Shown: one piece after another, positions 17,965-26,029 of the stretch | Layout: every line of letters starts with the position of its first letter | Position numbering within the stretch: the stretch's first letter is position 1 | From: Pseudomonas oryzihabitans | GTDB lineage: Bacteria > Pseudomonadota > Gammaproteobacteria > Pseudomonadales > Pseudomonadaceae | Length of the DNA: 64,000 nucleotides | Reading direction: 5' to 3' | Assembly (NCBI RefSeq): GCF_024652905.1 | Contig: NZ_CP102429.1 | Coordinates: forward strand, 124,001 to 188,000 | Translations under genes and position numbers: made by a program | Notes under the pieces: generated by a model | Told to the model about the DNA's origin: nothing | What the model saw: only the letters and a program-made list of their open reading frames with translations | Database searches by the model: none

Positions 17965-18357
17965 ATGCGCCTGAGCAATCCGGCTAAACCCTTGAGCAAC
18001 CCGGCCCACCGCGCGCGTCGTCAACGCGACCTGGTGAAGTTCGGCGTCGCCCTGCTGCTCGTCGTGGGCGCATCCAGCGCCATGGCAGGCACCGGCGGTA
18101 CCGACTTCGACGCCGTCTGGACCACCATCAGTGACTGGATGCAGGGCACCCTCGGCCGCGTGGTCGCCGGCGCCATGGTGCTGGTGGGCATCGTTGGCGG
18201 CGTCGTGCGCCAGTCGATCATGGCGTTCGCCACCGGTATCGGCGGCGGGGTCGGCCTGTACAACACCCCGAAGATCATCGAATCGATCATGTCGGCAACC
18301 CTGCCGGCAGCCAATGACATGGTGACCAGCGCAGCGCCGCTGCTGCAGATCAACTAG
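17965..18357 (+). CDS. traA: TraA, F-type pilin precursor
   Basis: 130 residues. A long basic leader (NPAHRARRQRDLVKFG) and hydrophobic signal lead to a cleavage site near ASSAMA-GTGG. The mature part of about 85-90 residues has two hydrophobic helices (RVVAGAMVLVGIVGGVV and FATGIGGGVGLYNT...), as in F-like pilins. A strong ribosome site (AAGGAG) precedes it. A hairpin after the stop may protect or limit transcription. Confidence 0.85.
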   Translation: MRLSNPAKPLSNPAHRARRQRDLVKFGVALLLVVGASSAMAGTGGTDFDAVWTTISDWMQGTLGRVVAGAMVLVGIVGGVVRQSIMAFATGIGGGVGLYNTPKIIESIMSATLPAANDMVTSAAPLLQIN

Positions 18358-18385
18358 GGAGCCGCCCAGGGCTCACCCCTCTGAT

Positions 18386-18403
18386 AGCCGGCGCATGCCG
18401 GCT
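18386..18403 (+). terminator. Hairpin after the pilin gene
   Basis: AGCCGGC (18386-18392) and GCCGGCT (18397-18403) pair perfectly around GCAT, followed by a short TTTC. With so few T residues it is a weak or partial terminator, or an mRNA 3' stabiliser that would favour pilin expression over the giant gene downstream. Confidence 0.5.
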
Positions 18404-18437
18404 TTCAGGTATCTGAAACTTGCTCGGGAACCGGCCT

Positions 18438-21400
18438 GTGAACTGGAAGATTTCGAAGGGACTCGTCGCGCTGCTGTTCGCAGGCCTCGCGCACTACACC
18501 AACCAGGTCCAAGCTGCTGAATGCACCGAGTCCAATGCGGTGCTGACGCCTGATTCCCGGGCGGTTTTTGCCGGTGCGCAGATCAAGCTCACCTACAGCG
18601 CCACGCGCAACAGCTGCACCTCGGCTGGAAGCTACAGCGTCCCGATCCTGATCGGCGCCGGCACGGGCCAGGAAGCAGGCAAGTGCGGCGGCGTCCGTAC
18701 CAAGGAGGCCGCCAGCTGCAGTGGTACCGTTACGGCTCCAGCCGGCTTCACCGGCCCGTTGGTGCTTACCGTTGGCGATACGCTCACCGAGGTGATCGTT
18801 CAGGCCGCGATCGCGCAGCCGACTGCTCGCGACATCGAAATCTCGGTGGCGGAAGACCAGCCCGCGATCGTGCCGCTCACGTTGGGCGGGGAGGGCGTCA
18901 CTGCAGAGCAGTTCGAAGTGCTCGATACGCCCGATAGCGCCATTGGCCAAGTCAAGGTTGAGGGCAGCACCCTGACCTTCACCCAGGTGCCCGGGTGGAG
19001 CGGTATCGTTGCCTTGCAGTACCGCGGCCGCGATCAGCACGGCACCTACTCCAATACGGCCACCATCCGCATCATCACCACGGGGCGAAACGATCCGCCG
19101 GTGGTTATCGCGCAGCCCGTCATCATGACGGAAGACGCGCAAATGACGTTTGAGCCAACGGTGCAGGATCCCGACGCGGTGGACATCTACCGCCTGGTGA
19201 TCGAAGCACAAGGCAAGGGCGTTGCTGGCGAGGTGCTCGCTGACGGGCACCGCATCAAGCTGACCCCCAGGCCTGACTTCTACGGCCAGGACGTCTTGCG
19301 CATCAGCGCTGTGGACGCCGCTGGCGCCAAGAGCGCCGTGGTCGATATCCCGATCACAGTCCAGGGCGTCAACGATGCCCCCGTTGCCCAGCCCATCAGC
19401 ATCGTGACGGACGAGGACACACCGGGGCGCTCCAAGATCGTCTTCACCGATCCGGATGGCGACGGTCCCTACCAATTTGTCGTGAGCGGCCAGCCGGGCG
19501 CGTCGATCGGTGGCTGCGGCCTGGACGGCGACTCCGTGGTCTTCACGCCTGCGCCTGACTGGAACGGCAAGACCACGTGTCAGGTGGCCGTCATCGACGC
19601 TGGCAGTGCGGCATCAGCGCCCGTACCGGTGAGCATCACCGTCACGCCGGTAGCAGACAAGCCAGTGGTCGAGAGCAAGACGGTCACCCTCAACCAGGGC
19701 GCTACCAGCAGCTTCACCCTCCAGGTTTCCGACGTAGACGCCAACGACACGGCGACGCTGCGCGCAGTATCTGCGGCAGATCCCGCCTTCGGTAGCGTCA
19801 GCTTCACGGGAACGACGGTGAAGGTCTCGCTCAACGCCACCTTCGTCGGTACCCGCGAGATTCGCTACGTGGCCAAGGACTCCTTCGGCCTGGACTCGGA
19901 TGAGGGCGTGATCCTGGTGCGGGTATTACCCGTTGCCCAGGCGCCTGTGGTCGATGCCGCATCTGCCAAGACGGCCATGGAGACGCCGGTCACTGTCGAG
20001 CTGACCGCTACCGACCCGAACCACGACGCGCCGCTGACCTTTGCAATTCAGCAGCCTGTCGCTGCGGCAGCAGGAACCGTCAGCCTCGCCGGCAGCCTGC
20101 TGACGTTCAAGCCAGCGACCGGCTACTTGGGAACCGCCAGCGCCAAGGTCACGGCGACGGATCCAGGTGGCCTGGTGTCCGCTGCACAGACCATCGCCTT
20201 CGAGGTCGTCGGTGACCAGGTCATCGGGACCGATCCAGACAATCCGGACAGCCACACCGTGGTGATCGTCCAGCAACCGGATCCGAGCGTCGGGAAAATC
20301 ACCACTGAAGGCCTGCGCGTTCGCTTCGTGCCGGTCGACGGCTATGTCGGTACCGCCACCTTCAAGTACAAGCTGCGCGATGCCGCCGGCGCCGAATCGG
20401 CTATCAAGGACGGCGCGATCCAGGTCGACAAGACCAACTACGCCCCCAGCGCGGCGAACGCAGCGCTGGTTGCCAACGAGGGCCAGGCCTCCGCGCCCGT
20501 CACACCCGAGGTGATTGATAAAAACCTCTATGACGCCGGCAAACACACCTTCGCGGTGCCCATCCAGGAGATGCGGGGTACCGCCGAGGTGGTGAACAAC
20601 CAGCTCGTCTACCATGCCCCCTTTGGCTCGAAGGGCACCACCAGCTTCAAATTCATCGCCCGAGATCCTGCCGGTGCCGAGGTCGTGGGGACCGCAACGG
20701 TTACCGTCCGCGGCCGTAACGTCGGCCCTACGCGAGTTGGCCTGAGCCTGGTAACAGAAGAGGGCGTCGAGGTATCCGGTACCCCCACGGTGGTCGATCC
20801 CAATCCAGGCGATACCTTCACCTTCGCCGTACCGGCCACTTCCGCGGGTGGCACGGTGAAAGTCCTGAATGGCCAGGTCGTCTACATGCCCAAGCCCGGT
20901 TGGGCCGGGACCGAGAGCTTCCCCATCACCGCGACGGACGCCGGTGGGGAGTCTGGCAAAGGCACCGTGACCGTGGTCGTCAAGCCACGCAACCTGGCGC
21001 CTGAAAGCCTGTCGGGGAGCATCGTGGTGCGCGAGGGTACGGCAAGCGCGCCTTACTACCCACGCATCGTCGACCGCAACGTGGCCGATGCCGGGCGGCA
21101 TACGCTCCGGCTCGTGCAGCAGGCTGCCAATGGGGGCCTGGCCATCGTCGAGAACCGGCTCGTCTACACGCCGGCGGCCAGCTTCGTGGGTACTGATTCC
21201 GCCGTCATCGAGGCGACCGATCCTGGCGGCCTAACTGTGCAGGGCACCATTGCGCTGCAGGTCGATCGCTTCAATCTGGCGCCGGTCGCGGCAACCCTGC
21301 GCATCAGGACGGTCGAGAACGCCGCCTCCGCCGCGACCCTGCCAAAGGTCACCGATGGCAATGCCTGGGATTCCTTCACCTATGAGGTGGTGGAACAGCC

Positions 21401-24400
21401 AAAGTCGGGAACCGTGGTGGCCACGGCCGCCGGCTACGTGTATACGCCCAACCCGCATTTCGTCGGTAACGACCTGTTCCGGTTCCGGGTGGTGGATAAG
21501 GGCGGCGAGTACGTCGAAGCGATGGCCACTGTGGCCGTTGCGCAGCTCAACACCGCGCCGACCGGCCTCACTCCCTCCGTCGTCTATTTCTATGAGGGCG
21601 TCGGTGGAAGCCAGCGACTTGCCGCGATTGACGACAACACCTGGGGCTCTCACACCTTCTCCGTGGCCACTCAGCCGGAGCACGGCTACGTGTGGTTCAC
21701 CGGCGATGAACTCCACTTCAGCACCGACGGCCGCACCGCAACCACCGTCTCTGTCACGGTGACCGATCAGGACGGCGCTGCGGCGACCTTCCCTGTGCGG
21801 CTGGCGCCAAGATCCCTCGATGATCCCTTCGACAAGTTGCCGGTCAAGGAGCTGTCCCCTAGCGCATTCAGCACGCCGGCGATCACGAAGGAGTTCACTC
21901 ACCTGGATGGGCGCCCTGGGCTTGTGATCACAGATCAGCAGGCGCTCGCTGAGCTGGGTACCGACATCATCGCCATGGTCGAGCGCAAGTCGGAGGTTGG
22001 CCTGCGCGTCGGCCGTCGGCCGCTGGAGCGCGGCCAGGGTGCGCGCCTGGCCATGGACCGGGTCATGAATGGCTCGCTTGGTGCGGCCGTCGCTGCGCTG
22101 CAAAGCGGAGCCGCCGGCCATGGCCGCATCCTTCTGGCGCGTGCCGATTTGACCGGTACCGTCTATGCCATCCCGTTCGATGTATGGAAGCTCACCGGTG
22201 AGCTCAAGGCGACCCCGGCGACGATCGGCCTGGGGCTCGAGTCGGCCCGGATCCAGTTCTCAGCCTCCAACTCGGTGTGCACCAACACCGTCAGAGAAGT
22301 CTCGGCGCGCGACAGCAATCCCTATGACAAGCCGGTGTGCCTGCTGCAGTTCACCAAGCCGATGCCTGAGGCCAAGGATCTGTCCAGCGACGGTCTGCTG
22401 CTGCAGCAGGGCTTCGCCGCGGAGGCGGGCACCTATCCCGTCGAAGCAGCTGCCTACATCGTTGACGACAAGGGGGAGAAGAGCCTTCTGGCGACCTATC
22501 CTACCCAGGTGAACGTGGTGCCCATGGCGGGCGCCGTGAAGATGACTTCGAAGTACCCCATGGATACCGTCTATGCCCAGGTCCAGGACCTGGACATCGA
22601 GTTCGTCCAGAGCGCAGGACCAACCTGTGATCTGACGGTAATCGAGCGCCGGGCAATCACGGCGGCGGCCTCCTATTCGACCCGGCCGACTTGCCTGGTC
22701 GAATGGACCGAAATCCCGCCAGGCCTTGCCATACGGGAGAACTGGGAAAAGCCGGTCCTGCGCGGCGCGGTGACGATGCTCGGCAGCAACCGGATCGCCT
22801 GGAAGCTTTCCTCGTTCACGCCCAGCGGCAAAAAGATCGATCTCGGTACCGACCAGTTCGTCTTCACCGCGAAGCAGCCGACGGCTCCGGTGGTGACGTA
22901 CAAGGGTGCGCAGCAGCTCGGCGATACCCTCCTGGCGGCGCCTATCAGCGGTGGATACGCCGGCGATGCGACCGTGACCGCTGTCAGCGCGCGGCTGAAG
23001 CTTACGCACAACCTGAACCAGGGTGATTCGATCACCGAGGACATCAACCCGGTCAATGGCGACGTCAGCACCCAGTTGCGCAGGATCTACGCCGCGCCGT
23101 TTTCGACGCTGTGGCAGCGCCGGCCCCTCGCCGTGGATGTGGCCTATACCGCTCTGCCCAACATCGCTACCCACTCCGATCTCACGGTGCTGTCCGTTCC
23201 GGACGCGAACATCATGCCGGTGATCGACAACGAGAACGGCAAGATCCTCTCGACCGATGCGTTGGAAGTTGGCGTCACGATGGGCGATGCCTACAACAGC
23301 CAGGTCCCGTACGACAGCGCGACCATGGGCGAGTGGGAGATTCGCCTGGTGCAGCGGCCGGATTGGAACACCGTTGAGGAGATCGCCGGATGGGTCCGTG
23401 CCGACGGCGCTGGCCACGCGGCCTTCGAGGTGCCGGTGGAGAAGCTCGCCGGCAAGAACCTGCGCGTGTACGCCGAAGCACGGGTGGTGTCGCCGGAGCC
23501 CGCCTACCAGGAGACGCGCACCTCGCCGCGCCCCTTGAGCATCGTCATCCTCAACGGTGCGGCGCTCGACGGCAGTGTCCGGGCGCTACGCCTCACCGGC
23601 GAGGCCCCCATGCGCGTCACTCTCTTCGCGGAGGTGAACAACCGGTCTTGGGCGCGGGACCTGGGCAACGTGCGTTGGGAGATGTCCACCAACGGTGGCG
23701 AGTGGCAGACCGTGAGCAATCCAAGCAATGCCCCGCAACGGCTGGCGACGACCCTGCAGAAGGGCAGCTACATGATCAGGGCCGAGCTCACCAACAAGAA
23801 CAGCGGCGCCAAGTCGATGACCCAGGCCATCGAGATCAACGCCTTCAACATCCCTAAGGGATACCTCTCCGGCCCGGGCAACACCTTCGTCGACGCACAG
23901 GCCACCTTCCAGCTCAAGCAGTCGGAAAAGGGCGACGTCATGGACCTGTCCAACATCGAGGCGCAGTGGAGCCTGGACAAGGGGGTGACCTGGTTCGCCG
24001 GCAATGACAGCTACTCGGTCACCCGTAGCGCCGAGGAGCGCGTTTACGTCTTCTCGCGCGTCCGGTTCAAGGACGCGCCTGCAGACGATCCGCTGGCGTG
24101 GAAGCTGTTGCGCGGCGGCGTTGCGTTCCGGAAGGTGAAGCCCCCGCGCGTGCAGCTGGTGGGTAACCGCCGGCCAGAAGTAGGCAAGGAGTCGACCTGG
24201 GTTGCCCGGCTCGTCATGCCGTACACCAACATGGATCTGAAGGCCTCCGGCGAATTCATCATGCCGGATGGCACATCGATCGTTCCCGGTACCACGGCGG
24301 CGTTCACACCGACAGAAGAGGACGTGACTGACAAGCCGACCTACATCACCTACCGAGCCTGGATCGAGGGCTATCGCGACAAAGGCGGCGAGGGGCTAAC

Positions 24401-25223
24401 GCAGCAGCGACTGACCTACTGGGAGTACGAGTGGCCGAAATGGGAGTTGCAGCCTAGCCTGAGCGCCGCCTATGTCCCGGCGACGCTTACCCTGCGGATG
24501 AGAAACCTCGGTCAGTTCAAGGCGCTGGAGAACGTCAAATATGACTGGGAGCTGCCGAAGGTTGACGGCTACACCGTGGCCAACGAGACGAACGAGACGC
24601 TGCGCATCCTGGAGATGAGCAAGGCCGCGGCCTATCCGTTCAAGGTGCACGTATCTGATGGCCGCGGAAACTACTCGACGGTCGAGCGTACCGTGACCTT
24701 GCTGGATCCGCCCCCGTGGACGGTGTCGCTCCGGTGGACGGGCGATAACAACGCGACCCGGGCGCCCCTGAAGGTCCTGGTCATGCCCTCGATCTCGGGC
24801 GGCCATCCCAAGGACAAGGTGCTGTCCATGCGCTACACCCTGGGCGGCAAGCAGCTCGATACCAACGGCTCCCGGTATGCGCGAGCAACGTTGGAGAGCG
24901 AGGGCGAGTACCAGATCGCTCTGCAGATCGAGACCCAGATGCAGAAGACCGCGGAGAGCGAAGTCGTCATCGATGTGAAGGAAAACCAACCGCCCAAATG
25001 CGAGCTCGACGTGAAGGAAAGCTCGTCGTCCTGGCGCGCCAATGCCAACTGCAAGGATCCGGATGGCCGGATCTCTCGCCATCACTGGTTCGTGAATGAT
25101 GAGAAGCAGGGGCTCAGCGGGTCGGTGATCACCATCTCGAAGCGCACCTATCCGCAGGCGCCGCACATCGTGCTGACCGCCACGGACGATGCCGGCGCCG
25201 ATTCCGAGCCTGTGGAGTGGTGA
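18438..25223 (+). CDS. Giant secreted protein with cadherin/Ig-like tandem repeats
   Basis: About 2261 residues. The GTG at 18438 begins a clean signal peptide (KISKGLVALLFAGLAHYTN...VQA); a TTG at 18420 would add six residues. The first ~1100 residues hold around ten tandem beta-sandwich repeats of about 90-100 residues, with motifs such as FTDPDGDG, YVGTATFKYKLRDAAG, ATDPGG and NxAP linkers, as in cadherin-like/VCBS/tandem-95 surface proteins. The rest is a set of unassigned beta-rich domains, the last including a PKD-like segment (CKDPDGRISRHHWFVND). It sits between the pilin and the dsbC-like gene. It may act at the cell surface or in mating contact; IncHI plasmids encode Ig-like secreted proteins needed for conjugation. 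No C-terminal anchor is seen. Confidence 0.8.
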   Translation: MNWKISKGLVALLFAGLAHYTNQVQAAECTESNAVLTPDSRAVFAGAQIKLTYSATRNSCTSAGSYSVPILIGAGTGQEAGKCGGVRTKEAASCSGTVTAPAGFTGPLVLTVGDTLTEVIVQAAIAQPTARDIEISVAEDQPAIVPLTLGGEGVTAEQFEVLDTPDSAIGQVKVEGSTLTFTQVPGWSGIVALQYRGRDQHGTYSNTATIRIITTGRNDPPVVIAQPVIMTEDAQMTFEPTVQDPDAVDIYRLVIEAQGKGVAGEVLADGHRIKLTPRPDFYGQDVLRISAVDAAGAKSAVVDIPITVQGVNDAPVAQPISIVTDEDTPGRSKIVFTDPDGDGPYQFVVSGQPGASIGGCGLDGDSVVFTPAPDWNGKTTCQVAVIDAGSAASAPVPVSITVTPVADKPVVESKTVTLNQGATSSFTLQVSDVDANDTATLRAVSAADPAFGSVSFTGTTVKVSLNATFVGTREIRYVAKDSFGLDSDEGVILVRVLPVAQAPVVDAASAKTAMETPVTVELTATDPNHDAPLTFAIQQPVAAAAGTVSLAGSLLTFKPATGYLGTASAKVTATDPGGLVSAAQTIAFEVVGDQVIGTDPDNPDSHTVVIVQQPDPSVGKITTEGLRVRFVPVDGYVGTATFKYKLRDAAGAESAIKDGAIQVDKTNYAPSAANAALVANEGQASAPVTPEVIDKNLYDAGKHTFAVPIQEMRGTAEVVNNQLVYHAPFGSKGTTSFKFIARDPAGAEVVGTATVTVRGRNVGPTRVGLSLVTEEGVEVSGTPTVVDPNPGDTFTFAVPATSAGGTVKVLNGQVVYMPKPGWAGTESFPITATDAGGESGKGTVTVVVKPRNLAPESLSGSIVVREGTASAPYYPRIVDRNVADAGRHTLRLVQQAANGGLAIVENRLVYTPAASFVGTDSAVIEATDPGGLTVQGTIALQVDRFNLAPVAATLRIRTVENAASAATLPKVTDGNAWDSFTYEVVEQPKSGTVVATAAGYVYTPNPHFVGNDLFRFRVVDKGGEYVEAMATVAVAQLNTAPTGLTPSVVYFYEGVGGSQRLAAIDDNTWGSHTFSVATQPEHGYVWFTGDELHFSTDGRTATTVSVTVTDQDGAAATFPVRLAPRSLDDPFDKLPVKELSPSAFSTPAITKEFTHLDGRPGLVITDQQALAELGTDIIAMVERKSEVGLRVGRRPLERGQGARLAMDRVMNGSLGAAVAALQSGAAGHGRILLARADLTGTVYAIPFDVWKLTGELKATPATIGLGLESARIQFSASNSVCTNTVREVSARDSNPYDKPVCLLQFTKPMPEAKDLSSDGLLLQQGFAAEAGTYPVEAAAYIVDDKGEKSLLATYPTQVNVVPMAGAVKMTSKYPMDTVYAQVQDLDIEFVQSAGPTCDLTVIERRAITAAASYSTRPTCLVEWTEIPPGLAIRENWEKPVLRGAVTMLGSNRIAWKLSSFTPSGKKIDLGTDQFVFTAKQPTAPVVTYKGAQQLGDTLLAAPISGGYAGDATVTAVSARLKLTHNLNQGDSITEDINPVNGDVSTQLRRIYAAPFSTLWQRRPLAVDVAYTALPNIATHSDLTVLSVPDANIMPVIDNENGKILSTDALEVGVTMGDAYNSQVPYDSATMGEWEIRLVQRPDWNTVEEIAGWVRADGAGHAAFEVPVEKLAGKNLRVYAEARVVSPEPAYQETRTSPRPLSIVILNGAALDGSVRALRLTGEAPMRVTLFAEVNNRSWARDLGNVRWEMSTNGGEWQTVSNPSNAPQRLATTLQKGSYMIRAELTNKNSGAKSMTQAIEINAFNIPKGYLSGPGNTFVDAQATFQLKQSEKGDVMDLSNIEAQWSLDKGVTWFAGNDSYSVTRSAEERVYVFSRVRFKDAPADDPLAWKLLRGGVAFRKVKPPRVQLVGNRRPEVGKESTWVARLVMPYTNMDLKASGEFIMPDGTSIVPGTTAAFTPTEEDVTDKPTYITYRAWIEGYRDKGGEGLTQQRLTYWEYEWPKWELQPSLSAAYVPATLTLRMRNLGQFKALENVKYDWELPKVDGYTVANETNETLRILEMSKAAAYPFKVHVSDGRGNYSTVERTVTLLDPPPWTVSLRWTGDNNATRAPLKVLVMPSISGGHPKDKVLSMRYTLGGKQLDTNGSRYARATLESEGEYQIALQIETQMQKTAESEVVIDVKENQPPKCELDVKESSSSWRANANCKDPDGRISRHHWFVNDEKQGLSGSVITISKRTYPQAPHIVLTATDDAGADSEPVEW

Positions 25224-25226
25224 TTT

Positions 25227-25255
25227 CCCGCGGGCGCCGCTATGGCGTCCGCGGG
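25227..25255 (+). terminator. Strong hairpin after the giant gene
   Basis: CCCGCGGGCGCC (25227-25238) pairs with GGCGTCCGCGGG (25244-25255): 12 bp with one G-U, starting 4 nt after the stop codon. There is no T-run, so termination would be partial or factor-dependent. Confidence 0.5.
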
Positions 25256-25339
25256 TTCCAACCTTCAATCGGGGTGAACTCAAGACTCTCGGATTCAACG
25301 CATCGGTAGCCTGACGGTAACTCAAATAGAGGTGCCGTC

Positions 25340-26029
25340 ATGCTGTGTAAGATTCTTACAAGCGCTGTGCTCGCTGCCAGCGCCTTATCCTTCCAACTGG
25401 CTTTCGCCCAGAGCGCAACAGACACGGCACCGCTACCGATCAACGGAATGATCGCCGCCGTGAAAAACGAAAAGTTGGCCTTTGTCAGCGACAACGGTCG
25501 CTTTGTGTTCCGCGGCTCGCTGTACGACACCTGGAGCCAGAAGGAAATCACCACCCTCGCTGAGGCCGAGCGAGCATCGAACTACATCGATCTGGCGAAG
25601 CTGCGCTTCCGGGTGGACGACCTAGCGCCTTTCACCTTCGGCACCGGCTCGAAAGAAGTGGTCATCTTCACAGATCCGCTCTGCCCATCCTGTCACCAGC
25701 TGGTGCAGGACCTTAAGCAGGTGAAGGGCTACACCTTCAAGATCCTGGAACTGTCCGCAATGGGCCCCGATAGCGGCAAGATCGTTCGAAGCCTGCACTG
25801 TGCCAAGGACAAGTCCGAGGCGCTTGCTGTGGCCCTGGGCGAGACGAAGCCGCGTGTGGTCGATCAGGTCGGAGACGATTGCGATACCTCGGCTATCGGC
25901 AAGCGAATCATCAGCGCGCAGATGTTCGGGGTGAAGGGCGTTCCCTTCATGATCCGTAATGACGGCCTGGTCCGCCATGGGTACGAGAAGGGCAGCCTGG
26001 AGCCTTGGCTTGCGGGTGCCGGCCAATGA
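25340..26029 (+). CDS. dsbC: DsbC-like periplasmic disulfide isomerase
   Basis: 229 residues with a signal peptide (ending near AFA-QSA), an N-terminal DsbC-like region and a thioredoxin domain with active site CPSC near residues 115-118 (FTDPLCPSC). The cis-proline motif GVKGVPFMI lies near 200. Such isomerases are encoded between traA and traC in SXT/IncC elements and correct disulfides in TraN, TraU and others. Its stop overlaps the traC start (ATGA). Confidence 0.85.
   Translation: MLCKILTSAVLAASALSFQLAFAQSATDTAPLPINGMIAAVKNEKLAFVSDNGRFVFRGSLYDTWSQKEITTLAEAERASNYIDLAKLRFRVDDLAPFTFGTGSKEVVIFTDPLCPSCHQLVQDLKQVKGYTFKILELSAMGPDSGKIVRSLHCAKDKSEALAVALGETKPRVVDQVGDDCDTSAIGKRIISAQMFGVKGVPFMIRNDGLVRHGYEKGSLEPWLAGAGQ

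Noticed and set aside
19926-21101. Minus-strand open frames within the giant repeat gene
   Set aside because: The plus frame is continuous for over 2200 codons with repeating protein motifs; the antisense frames mirror the repeats.
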